Source: Anaeromyces robustus (taxonomy: Eukaryota; Neocallimastigomycota; Neocallimastigomycetes; Neocallimastigales; Neocallimastigaceae). Taken from it: DNA of 20,000 nt. This document shows, piece by piece, positions 1 to 10,760 of this stretch (positions are counted from its first letter, which is position 1; every line of letters starts with the position of its first letter). The DNA lies in the NCBI GenBank assembly GCA_002104895.1, contig MCFG01000166.1, positions 30,001 through 50,000 on the forward strand, written 5' to 3'. The notes beneath the pieces are model-generated. The model saw only the letters and a program-made list of their open reading frames with translations, was not told where the DNA came from and did no database searches. A program made the translations under genes and the position numbers.

Positions 1-43
1 AATAATAATTATAATTATAATAATAATTATAATAATAATTTAC
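1..43 (-). other. 5' part of an intron of the bZIP-like gene
   Basis: On the minus strand the coding exon ends at 44 and GTAAAT, a good donor, reads leftwards from 43. What follows to the window edge is only AAT/ATT-type sequence. The intron interrupts the codon for residue 336 after its second base (phase 2). The acceptor and the next exon lie outside the window. Confidence 0.7.
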
Positions 44-1050
44 CTTTTTCTTTTATCATTCAACTTTTCTTCAACAGATAGTTCTTTACCTTTTCCACTA
101 CTTATTTTATTATCAAGTTCTGGACTATTTGCTATTGAATTGCTGCTATTTGTTAGAAATGGTAAATCTTTTTCAACAGGAGAATTAACCATATTCAAAA
201 CGTCAAATATATTATCTTTTTTATTTATTACAAATTCATTGGAGTTATATGAGTTATTTGAATATTGTTGGGATTGACGATTTTCATTCAATCTTTCATT
301 AATTAAATAATGCGGTAATTGAGAAATTGATTTATATCCTTCATGATACGTATATGCGGAATTGGTTTTATATATATCCATAGAAGTAGAAGCTTCATTT
401 AAATATGATTTATTATTATTATTATTATTACTATTATAGTCATTGGTATTAGTATTATTAACAATATTAAATTGCGGTAACAACGATAAATTTGGTGAAT
501 AATTATCCATTTCTCCATTTTTCTTGGCTCTATCTTCTATTGCTACATTTTTCAATTTTCTAATTTTTAAATATTTATCTTGTGCGGCTGTTTCAATAAA
601 CTCTGAATTATGATTTATATTTTGAATATTAGATGAATTATATTGACTTTCTATTAAATTATTTTCATCTTCATTTCTATTATTATTTATGGATTGGTTA
701 TTATTATTATTGTTACTATTATCATTTGGTATTTTATTTCTATTCAATGGAAAATTATCCATTGTAAATTCTCTTAACCATAAATCAAGTTCATGATCCT
801 CTATATTATTAGAAGCTAAATAAATGGAATTATTATTTACAGAATTATTATTATTTTGATATGAATTGGTATCCATAGGAGTTGAGTTTGTAGTATTTAC
901 TGAATGTGCGTTATTATCATTGGTGTTATAATACTCTGAAGTTTTATTTAGATAATTCATAATTTGTTCATGCTGCTTACTATTACCATTATTATTTGGT
1001 AGTATATAATTATTATCATCAGAATTATTATCAGAATTATTATTATCCAT
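44..1050 (-). CDS. Probable bZIP transcription factor, N-terminal exon (partial)
   Basis: This exon encodes about 336 residues, starting at the ATG on the complement of 1048-1050, and runs into an intron at the left edge. Most of it is low-complexity Asn/Ser/Asp sequence. Islands of ordinary sequence include residues 87-104, acidic-hydrophobic with DLWLREF, resembling a short activation segment, and residues 277-300 (FDVLNMVNSPVEKDLPFL). The exon ends with SVEEKLNDKRKR at residues 325-336. In Gcn4/Cys3/MetR-like fungal bZIP proteins, a stretch of the form EEKxxDKRKR directly precedes the conserved NTAASARFR DNA-contact helix. I therefore infer that the basic region and leucine zipper are encoded in the next exon, outside the window. 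In-frame reading past 44 stops at once (TAA at 40-42), which fits a splice site rather than a real C-terminus. The likely role is a nuclear sequence-specific transcription factor, possibly in amino-acid or sulphur metabolism, but no target can be read from this exon. The bZIP call rests on the last dozen residues only. Confidence 0.72.
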
Positions 1051-1698
1051 TATGATATTTTATTTATTTTTAATGAAAATAAAACAAAATTAAATTAAAT
1101 TAAATAAAATAAAAAAATATAATATATAAATTATTATATATTAATATATTGGTATACTGGTATATATTATTATATATTTATTAATTTTTTTTATAGATAT
1201 AATATATAGTTTTTTGTTTTTATTTTTATTAATCTTAACATATTAAACTTATTTTCAAAAAAAATTCATATATTTTAATTTAAGGGTAAAAAAAAATAAA
1301 ATTAAATCTATTTATTAAAAAGATTTTGAAATAAAACAAAAAGAATTAATTTATGAGTAATGAATTTCTTTTACTTATATATAAGACAAACATTTTTCTA
1401 CATAGTTATTTAATAATAAATTACTTTTTTGTTTAATAAATTAAAATTATTTTTTTAAAAAAAATAGATTATTTTATTTAAACTTATCAAAATGAATTTA
1501 ATTTAATTGGTTAAAAATTACGTCAAATTAACAACATTTAACAATAATTTAACAAATTTTATTGAAAAGAATTTTATTGAAAAGAAATAAACTAAAAAAA
1601 AAAAGTGTAATAATAAAACTTAATTTATTAATTTATTCTGTTAATTAGGAATATAGAAAAACCAAAACTTTTTTTTTATAATTTATACCATATGTTTT

Positions 1699-1700
1699 AA

Positions 1701-1763
<63 letters not shown>

Positions 1764-1955
1764 ATATATAAATAAAAAAATAAATAAATAAATAAATAAA
1801 TAAATAAATAGATAAATAAATAGATAAATAAATAGATAAATAAATAAATATATAAATAAAAAAATAAATAAAAAATAAATAAATAAATAAATAAATAAAT
1901 ATTTAAATTAATATATAAATAAATAAATAAATAAATAGAAAATAAATAAATAAAT
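1699..1955. repeat. AAAT tetranucleotide microsatellite
   Basis: A run of about 250 bp of TAAA/AAAT units with occasional GATA, TATA or extra-A interruptions. It lies about 650 bp upstream of the bZIP-like start codon. On the minus strand it reads as a Tyr/Leu/Phe/Ile-only open frame, an artefact of the repeat. Confidence 0.92.
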
Positions 1956-2334
1956 TTGAATAACAGAAAAATGAAAAATAATGATAACAATAATATAAAA
2001 ATATTATATAATAATAATATACTCTAAGAAAAAATTATTTATATATAATATATAGATAATTAAATCTAATTATTTTATACGGACGTCTTTTATTATTTTT
2101 ATTATTTATATATTTTCCTTTTTTACTATTTTATGTTATTGAATGCTAAGCAGATTAATTTATAAAGGCTTCAAATTATATTATATTACATTTGATTAGT
2201 TGATTTTTGTATTATAAGGATAAATAAATAATAAATAAAAAAAAACATCTATATATTTTATAGATTCATCATGTAATTTATACACATGAAAAATATCATA
2301 AATATGTTAAATGTTTATCTGCTTTATTATTATT

Positions 2335-2480
2335 CTATTAAACGAGTGTTTCCTCTATGTAAGGGTAATATATGGTATTTTTCAACCTAAACAACTGAAT
2401 TAACAATGGCACTTAACCGACGATCATGAACCATTATCAAAGGAAAGAATAAATTATATATATTCACCTGATATCAATTC
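2335..2480. other. G+C-richer unassigned patch in the intergenic region
   Basis: Around 2341-2450 the sequence is visibly less A+T-biased than its surroundings, with words such as CGAGTGTTTCC and CCGACGATCATG. It has no long open frame on either strand and no tRNA-like arms. It could be a 5' untranslated exon of the bZIP-like gene, a decayed exon fragment or an unknown RNA. I cannot tell which. Confidence 0.3.
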
Positions 2481-3246
2481 TAACAATTTGAAGAAAAAAA
2501 AAAATTAATTAATACAAAGAAACATTTCATGAAAATTATTAAAAATGGACAATTAAGATTGAGGAGTAATTATTATTATAAATTTATTAAAAAAAGAATA
2601 ATTTTAATATCATTTAAATGATAATATAAATTATGAATATTTTAACATCTGATACCATAAAACTATATATATATTATATAATGACACCATTTAAAATAAT
2701 TTATTTATATATTATTATATAAACATTAAATTAATATTATATATCAATATTTTAACATTTTCTTTATGTTTTAAAAATATATTAATATTTATCCTACTAT
2801 ATTTCAAAAAATTAATTTCTCCAATTTATATATGTTGTTCAAAAAATAAAAAATATTGTTTTTTACATGATTTTAGTTTATATTTGACCAGTTAAATTAT
2901 TAAAAACAAAAAATAATTATAAGAGTTATATTTTTATGATAATTAATTATTATAATTATAATAAAATGAAGTAAAATAAACATAAATTTAAAATTATTAG
3001 TAAATAATGCGCCACAATAAATTATTATATAATGTAAATTATATAATAATTTAATACGTATTAAATTTTATTACAATACATAAATTTATTAAGAAATTAA
3101 TTAATAATATAAGAACATAAAATCTATAAAATTATTTTATTATATACATAAATTAATGTATTATTTACATTAATTATAGTTTTATAACATTAGGTAAAAT
3201 ATAGAAAATAGTGATTAATTATTTATATTAGTTATAATTATAAACT

Positions 3247-3272
3247 CCTTATTTTTCTCCTTAAAAATAAGG
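3247..3272. other. Short perfect hairpin
   Basis: CCTTATTTTT at 3247-3256 pairs perfectly with AAAAATAAGG at 3263-3272 across a 6-nt loop. The stem ends in two G:C pairs, unusual in this A+T-only stretch. No gene ends nearby, so a terminator role is not supported. Confidence 0.45.
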
Positions 3273-4094
3273 TAAAGAAATAATTATACAAATATTAAAT
3301 AATTATAATTTTAAAAGTATAAAAAGAATTAAAAATATCTAATATAAAATGTAGACAAAAAAAAATTAAGTTCAAAAATATAATAAATAATTAATAAATA
3401 TAATAAATTTTATTAAAACAAAATTCTTTCCTTATTTAAAAATTTTCTGAACCTTAAAAGTGTTATACCTCAAAAAATATATTAATAAAAATATTAATAA
3501 AGTCAACAACTAATTGTATATATATTATATATAATTATATAATTATATATAATTTTTTTATATAATTATAATTGTTATATAATTTTAATATTTAATAATG
3601 TATTAAAATGTATACAAATATGTACTAAATATGTACATAAAAAGATATTAACATATTATTGAAATAGATTTTTATATTATAATTTTATTATAATATTTCA
3701 ATTAAAACAATAATACGAATTATTATAATTGGTAATATTCTTTATTTTTTTATATTTATTCTAAAAAATAATATATTTGTATTATTAATAATAACGCAAT
3801 TTTTATTAATAGATAAGAGAAAGAAATTTTTAAATCCCATTAATATAAAAATAATTTTCTCTACAATCAAAGGTAAATTTTTTATTAACTTTTTTAGGAG
3901 CGTAAAAACATTATCAGAATATGTATTATTATATTTATTATATAATTAATAAAAATTTATTAGCAAATATGTTTTTATTAATTATTAATCAATATGTAAT
4001 TAGCATAGAGAAGAATAAATATTTTTCAGTATTTTATTATTAATTAATTATGTTAAACCTATATTAAACTGTATAAAGTTAATAAATTATTGAT

Positions 4095-4162
4095 GAAAAT
4101 ATTCTTATACATTAATTAATTATATATATATATATAATTAATTAATGTATAAGAATATTTTC
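4095..4162. repeat. Perfect 68-bp palindrome (inverted repeat without spacer)
   Basis: The 34-nt left arm, 4095-4128, starting GAAAATATTCTTATACATTA, is followed immediately by its exact reverse complement at 4129-4162. Symmetry stops abruptly on both sides: the next pair, T at 4094 and T at 4163, does not match. The outer 20 bases of each arm are mixed sequence, so this is more than an alternating AT tract; only the centre is a TA run. It could extrude a cruciform, be a degenerate MITE-like hairpin, or be a fold-back artefact. No terminal target-site duplication is evident. Confidence 0.85.
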
Positions 4163-5944
4163 TGTATATAAAACCTTTTTTTGTTACATAAATATATAAA
4201 ATAATCAAGATACATTTCTACATTTGTAAATAATAATTATATACAATTACAAACATATTAATAAAACATCTACATTTTCTATGTAAATGGGGTTTTAATC
4301 ATAATAATACTTTTTTGTAGTATAATTTAATATTATGTGTAAAAATAATTACACTCTATTACGATTTATTGTGTTTTGAAAAAAAAATTAATTGATAAAA
4401 AAAGAATAATCATCCTAATTAGGTTATTTTATATAATAAATATTGTTTTTATTCATATATATCTTTTTTTTTTTTTTTTTTTTTAAAGTAATATTAATAA
4501 TTATATTATTAAATATAATATATTATATAAATGATGTAACTATTATTAATATTATATATATTAATGCTTTTATTACATAAATATAAATACAAATTATATA
4601 ACAATGTATAAAAATACGGTAAAACAAATACGTTAAAACAATTCAAAAAGTAATTTATTTTTTATTTAAATGTATTTTTTATACAACTATAATAAAGAAA
4701 TAATAGTAATTTATTTTTTTATTTTTTTATTTTGATTATAAAAAGAATGTATTATTAATTTTATATAGTAATTTATTTTTTATTTTAATTATAAAAAAAA
4801 AACTATTAATTTTATATGTTGAAACTTATAAATATTAATAAATAAATAAATAAATAAATAAATATTTATAATATTTGTTACAATATTTAAATATTTGAAT
4901 AATATTGAAATATTGGCAATCTTTATTAAAATTATTTATGATAACTATAATAAAAGAAACTTTATATGTATATATTAATATATATATTAATTAATATTAA
5001 TATATTATATATTAATATACTATATAGGAAAGATTAAATTTAATAATTATATATTAATATTAATATAAAATTTCAATGATATATTGTTCATAAATCTTAA
5101 ATAATATATAAATTCAAATACAATACAATAGTTACAAAAACATTATCGTAATGTAAAATGTAATACTAATAAATAAATATATAAATGACTAATAAATAAA
5201 TAAATAAATAAATGACTGAATGAATAAATGATTACATAAATAAACATATAAAATCAAACAGAAAATAAATAAATTAAAAATTTTTATTTGATAATACATT
5301 AAAAATATTATAACAATAAAAACGTTTTTACAAAAAATAATATATATTTTCTTTTCTCTTCTTTTTTTTTTTTTTTTCTTCACAAATCAAAACTATATAT
5401 ATTAAAGCATTTTTATTTATAATTTATATCTATCGAAAATGATATTTTGTGATTTATAAAATAAATATAAAAAGAAGATAGAATAAAGAATTTATAAAAT
5501 ATTTATTTGAAATATATTAAGAAACATTAAAGATAATTATAAAGTCAAAAGAACAAACATTTATTTATCTTTATTAAAATAATATTAATTATAATTATTC
5601 CAGAAAAAAACTTACACAAAACATTTTATATATATTTTAAACATTAAATTATTTAATATTGAGTCTTTGTAAATTATTTTATATACATTTCATAAATATT
5701 AAAATATTTTATTATTATTATTTTTTTATATTAAAGCAAAGCGAAGAAAACAATATTATAAATAGAATTCAATATAATTTTAACCAAATAGTTTTTTTTT
5801 TTTTCTTTTAATATAAAAATAAAAAGAAAAAAAAATATTATCATTTTATAATTACTTTTATAAATTATCTATATATAAATATTATTATATCTATTTTAAT
5901 TTAATAATCATAATCATTATTATCTATATAAAATAAAAATAAAA

Positions 5945-7411
5945 ATGAATAATATTACGGAAGATATTATATTGGATAAATATGTCTACTCTTCTTCTTT
6001 TATATTAAAAGTATATAAAATTATAAAATATGTCTTAGGAAAATTATCAAATTCAAGTGAATTATTACGGATATGTCAAAATGAAAAATTAAGAGAAACT
6101 AAAATAACATACAGGATAGATCAAATTTTATTCTATTCTGATAAATTAAAAACTGAAAGAATGAAATTATTAAATGGTACTAAAGAACAATTAGAAGAAG
6201 CTTATGAACAAATATTAAGAAAAAAGAAATTTTATGATAATAATACAGAAAAAACGTATGTATATATTTGAATTAAGTCTTGTTTTTAAATTTATAAATT
6301 ATTTAATTGATATAAATAATTGATTTATTTTATTATTATTGTTATTGTATATAATATATTATATATAGTGCAGAAGCAAAAGTGTTAATGAAATGTATAT
6401 TAAGATTAAAAGAAACTTATGAATTACAAGATATATTAACAAAAAAGGCAAATATTGCATATGATTCTAATAATCAAGAACATGAAGATAAATTAATGGA
6501 AGTAAGTATTGAAAATAATCAATAATAAATAAAGTTAATAAATAAATAAATAAAAGAAAAATAAAAAATAAAAAAGAAATTTAATTTATTTATTTACTTT
6601 TTTTTTTTTTTTAAATAGTTATGGACTTTATTGAAAGGTGATGAAAAGTTAAATTCGAGAAAATCAGAACAATGGCAAACTATTGGTTTTCAAGGTGTGG
6701 ACCCTGCTACTGATTTCAGAGGAATGGGTAAATATTGAATAAATAAAGATTCGTTTAAAAATTTTAAATATTAATGAAGTTAATATATTCATTTATTTGC
6801 TTATTTATAATTTTATATTATTTTATTTCATTTCTTTTATATTTATATTTATTTATTTTTTTTTTTTTTTCAATTTAAATTAAAAAGGTATTCTTGGTCT
6901 TGAACAATTAATATATTTTGCTCAAAACTTTAATGATACAGCAAAACATATATTAAGTTGTTCACATCATAAATATTCATGGTATTCATTCGCTATTACT
7001 GGTATTAATTTAACAGCTCTTGAATTAGATTTACTTCGAGAAAGACATTTACAATATTATTTAATTAGTCATGAAGCTTCAATTGAATCTTTTAATGAAT
7101 TTTATTGTATGTAAAATATATTATAAATATATTATTATAATATTAAATATATATATAATATTCTTTTATTTTTTTTTTGTAATATAATATATATTTATAT
7201 AATATTATTATTAATAATGTTTATTTTTTAAAATTTATATATAAAAAAAGGTTATTTATTTACTGAATTTAATAACTTTTGGTTTAAAAGACCAGAACCA
7301 GTTACGGTAATGCACTTTAATGAAGTTTTTAAAAGTTTCAAAGAAAAAATTATAAGTAATTTAACAAATCAATCACCAATAATTGTTGATACTGAAAAAA
7401 AGAAATATTGA
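5945..7411 (+). CDS. ELMO-domain protein (ELMOD-like), five exons, 310 aa
   Basis: Exons that join in frame are 5945-6255, 6369-6501, 6619-6727, 6888-7106 and 7251-7411, giving 310 residues. The four introns are 113, 117, 160 and 144 nt, with donors GTATGT, GTAAGT, GTAAAT and GTATGT and acceptors TAG, TAG, AAG and AAG. The start ATG is preceded by in-frame stops. The ELMO domain covers roughly residues 110-290. Its diagnostic motif is complete: W167, GFQ 171-173, P177, TDFRG 179-183, G185, L189 and L192. R182 corresponds to the arginine needed for GAP activity in mammalian ELMOD1-3. A later YCYLF stretch starting near residue 256 matches the end of the family domain. No PH or SH3-binding region is seen, so it is of the short ELMOD class rather than the ELMO1/CED-12 scaffold class. 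Inferred role: cytosolic GTPase-activating protein for ARL2/ARF-like GTPases in trafficking or cytoskeletal control. The substrate GTPase is unknown. Confidence 0.92.
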
Positions 7412-7856
7412 ATACAAAAGTAATATCAATATAAATAGAATCCATTAATTTTGATAATAATAAACTAAGTGATTAAAAAAAAAATAATAATTTATAAAAA
7501 TTAATAATAATATAATAATAGAATTATTAATTCAAGTATTATAATATTATTAATGTTATAGAATAAACTTAATATAATAATTAGAGAAAGTTTTAGTAGT
7601 AAAAAAATTTTTTTTGTTTTCTATTCAGTCATGCCTTATATAGTTAAAACAAAAATTAAAGAAAAAAAAAGAAAAAAAAAAAAAAAAAGAAAATAATTGA
7701 CATATTATATTAATCAAAAATAAATTCAAAGAGGAATAATTATAAAAAAAAATATCAAACCAATAAATAAAAAACAACTTTTAAATATAAAATAATTAAA
7801 TTATATCAGAAAAATATAAATTGAAATAAAAATTAAAAAGAAAAAAAAAAAAAAGA

Positions 7857-7888
<32 letters not shown>
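7857..7888. repeat. AAT trinucleotide run
   Basis: About ten AAT units, followed by mixed AAAT/AAT sequence to about 7915. Confidence 0.8.
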
Positions 7889-7893
<5 letters not shown>

Positions 7894-8222
7894 AAATAAT
7901 AAATAATAGCAATAATAATAGTAAAAAAAAATAAAAATAATAGTTAAAATATTATCAAAATTAAAGAAATAAAAAATTATATATTTATATATATAATATA
8001 AAATTAAAAGTTATATATAAAAATATATTAATAATGTTAATATAAAATAATAAATAAAGCAAACATAAAAAAAAATAAAAAATAATAAAAAAAAAATAAA
8101 AAATTAAATCAAAACAAATAATCATTATAACGTATAATAAAAGAAAATAACAAAAGTAATAATAGTTCAAAATGATTATCATTATATTACTTTATAATAT
8201 TTTAATAAATTTAAATAAGACA

Positions 8223-8226
<4 letters not shown>

Positions 8227-8275
<49 letters not shown>
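8227..8275. repeat. AAT trinucleotide microsatellite
   Basis: About sixteen uninterrupted AAT units. It is read as poly-isoleucine in a spurious plus-strand frame. Confidence 0.9.
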
Positions 8276-8664
8276 CAGTTTATCATTAATTTTGTATTAT
8301 GTTTTTTTTTTTTTTTTAATATTAGGACAATTTATATACTTTGTATATACATATATATTTTCTATTTATTTCCCATATAAGTAGTATAATTTTTTTTTTT
8401 TTTTTAATTTATTTTTTTATATAAATACTTTTTTTTTATTATTTATAATAATATTAAACAATTATAGACTTTATTTCACAAATTTTTTTATAAAAATACA
8501 TTTGATAAATTAATATAACTATTAAGAATTATTTTTTAATTAATTATTAATTTTCAGATTTAACGCTAATAGTAAATAAAGAAAAAGAATTAGAAATAAG
8601 TAATAAATTTTATTACTTTTTTAATTTTTTTTTTTTTATTTTAGTTAAAAACTACTCAAATAGT

Positions 8665-8754
8665 TAATAGATTTTAATAGAAATTATACTAAAAATAATA
8701 GATTTTAATAGAGATTGTATTAGAATAATTAATAGATTTTAATATAGATTATGT
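8665..8754. repeat. Short tandem repeat, unit about 31-34 bp
   Basis: Three copies begin at 8665, 8696 and 8730 with the shared core TAATAGATTTTAATA followed by GAAATT, GAGATT or TAGATT. Spacing is 31 then 34 bp. A related AATAGATTTTATA word occurs near 8796. The copies differ by several substitutions, so this is an old local duplication rather than a fresh microsatellite. Confidence 0.65.
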
Positions 8755-8978
8755 AATTTATTTAATAATTTTATCTTTTTTTTATTTTATTTTAGAATAG
8801 ATTTTATAAATAATCTAATAATATATATAAATTTATATATTGTTTTTTATTTTATTTTATAAACAAAAACGCAATAAAACATCTTATAAAATTCAAATAT
8901 TTATATAGTTTTTCTTTATTATTATATAGTTTTTTTATAGTTTTTTTTTTTTTTCATGTTATAAAATATTTTTGCCAA

Positions 8979-8979
<1 letters not shown>

Positions 8980-9047
<68 letters not shown>
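8980..9047. repeat. ATT trinucleotide microsatellite
   Basis: About 22 uninterrupted ATT units followed by a T tract. It is the longest pure trinucleotide array in the window. Confidence 0.92.
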
Positions 9048-9048
<1 letters not shown>

Positions 9049-9788
9049 TTTTTTTTTTTTTGATATATAAATATTATATTTTTTTTTTATTATTATAAAT
9101 AATATGTAGAAAATTTTTTATTTTGAAATGTTAAAACGAAATTATATTTAAAAAAAAATAGTTTTTACTTTATATTTAATTATAATTTATAAATAATTTG
9201 TTCTAAACCGTATTTGTTTATCCTAATCTTTTGATAAGTTATTATTATTAAATAAATATTTAACTTTTGATGATATTCAGTGATAAAAAAATATCAAAGT
9301 TGTAAATTCTATATTATATCTAAATTGTTTTATAGTAAAAAAGGGGATTTATAATACAGTTAATTGTAGCATAAATAAAAGATATCCATATTATACTTGA
9401 TTAATAATCTCAACAAAGAGAATTACTGTATTAATTTGTTTTTTTCAAATATATTAAAATTTTTTATTATATAATATATAAAGTTTTTATAATATTTAGG
9501 TTTATAATAATCTTATTCTAAAAATTTTTATAAATTAAGGGAAAAATATTTTAAATTTGAAATTTCTTCCATTACTTTTTAAAATATTAAAATATATCTT
9601 ATATAAAGTATATTTTTACTAATAATGAAATTTTATTAAGATTTTAAGTTATCTTTTTATATTTTTAAAAATAATATTATATTTTTGTAACAATCTTTTC
9701 ATATGAATATAAATCGTAATGAAATTTTTTTTTCATTACTTTTTTTTTTTTTTTTATTTTATATATAAATTTTTAAAGTATTTACAGA

Positions 9789-9906
9789 ATGAATATACAT
9801 ATTTTTATTTCAATAATATTTTTTTATTTAGTTACAATATGTAATTATTTTATTGTTTTATAGTTTATAATTATATTTAAGTATTCTATATTTTATTTTT
9901 TATATT

Positions 9907-9940
<34 letters not shown>

Positions 9941-10727
9941 ATTATTAAATTAAAAATTTTTTGTAATTTTAATTATAAAATAATAGTTAAATGTAATGCC
10001 ATTAAGTTAAATTCTGTTGCATTAACATATGGCGGGGATTCACAATATCCATTATATGTTGAAGAATTTAATAAATATGCAAAAAATAATAATATTGATA
10101 TAGAATTAAAAGTAATAATATATACTCCAGAAAATTCTTCAGTAACTGATTTTGGAACTACAATTGAATATCTTCTTAAGAGAGAATCAACAAAATATGA
10201 TATAATATTTTATGATAATGTGTATAATGCGAAATATTCACCTTATTTTGTTAATTTAAAAGACTTTTTACCAAAGCAACATATTGAAATGTATTCTTCA
10301 GGATATATTCCAGAAATATGTAAATTTAAAGATAAATGGGTTGGATTAGTAAGTATATAAAATAATAATTTATAAAAAATTTTCATAATATTAATGATGT
10401 CACATTATTTATTAAATGATACTAATGTTAATATATATATATAAAAGCCGGTAAGTATTGATCTTGATGTTATGTATATAAACAAAGTATTATTAGATTC
10501 TTATAACCAAACTATTCCAAAAACATGGGATGAGTTAATAAAAACAGGAAAAATTATAATGGAACAAGAAAGACAAAAAAATACTGATTTAATTGGATAT
10601 AATGGATTATTTTCCGGTAAACTGAATAAAAATCAATTATAAGAAAAATACTGAATAAAAATTATTTTAATAATTAATAATTATATACTCTTATTTAATT
10701 AACTAATTAATCAATTAATTAATTATT

Positions 10728-10760
<33 letters not shown>

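Larger units (their letters stand above)
1051..5944. other. Long divergent intergenic region (bZIP / ELMO)
   Basis: This 4.9 kb stretch separates the 5' ends of the minus-strand bZIP-like gene and the plus-strand ELMO gene, so both promoters must lie in it. It is almost pure A+T. I see an AAAT array (1699-1955), shorter AAAT runs near 4838-4862 and 5172-5216, a T tract at 4467-4483, a hairpin at 3247-3272, a 30-bp AT-only palindrome at 3524-3553, a perfect 68-bp palindrome at 4095-4162, and a slightly G+C-richer patch near 2335-2480. Open frames inside it (for example 1990-1697 and 5383-5189 on the minus strand) are translations of simple repeats and A+T DNA, not genes. No tRNA, snRNA or transposon was recognised. 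AATAAA-like and TATA-like words are so frequent that none can be assigned. Confidence 0.6.
7412..9788. other. Intergenic region between ELMO and receptor genes
   Basis: This A+T-rich stretch of about 2.4 kb holds the 3' region of the ELMO gene and the promoter of the solute-binding gene. It contains AAT/ATT arrays (7857-7888, 8227-8275, 8980-9047), a short tandem repeat (8665-8754) and several T tracts. The plus-strand open frame 8172-8384 is mainly a poly-isoleucine reading of the AAT array and the minus-strand frame 8182-7985 is A+T sequence; I do not regard either as a gene. The patch 9200-9440 is less repetitive, with an imperfect inverted repeat (9353-9365 against 9421-9432), but I recognise nothing in it. 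Confidence 0.6.

Noticed and set aside
1697-1990. Minus-strand 97-residue open frame of Tyr/Leu/Phe/Ile
   Set aside because: It is the translation of the AAAT microsatellite; the residues follow the repeat unit and there is no protein-like complexity.
3524-3553. 30-bp AT-only palindrome
   Set aside because: Made only of AT/ATT words, so symmetry of this size is easily reached by chance in this composition.
5189-5383. Minus-strand 64-residue Lys-rich and hydrophobic frame
   Set aside because: It starts in a poly-T/poly-A tract and ends in AAAT repeats; there are no motifs.
7985-8182. Minus-strand 65-residue hydrophobic frame
   Set aside because: Composition is only what A+T-rich DNA gives (Tyr, Phe, Ile, Leu), with no domain or context.
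8172-8384. Plus-strand 70-residue frame with a poly-isoleucine core
   Set aside because: The core is the AAT microsatellite 8227-8275 and the flanks are A+T drift.
9353-9432. Imperfect inverted repeat (AATACAGT / ACTGTATT) as a possible RNA gene
   Set aside because: Only 12-13 bp with a bulge and a loop of over 50 nt; no known RNA family features.
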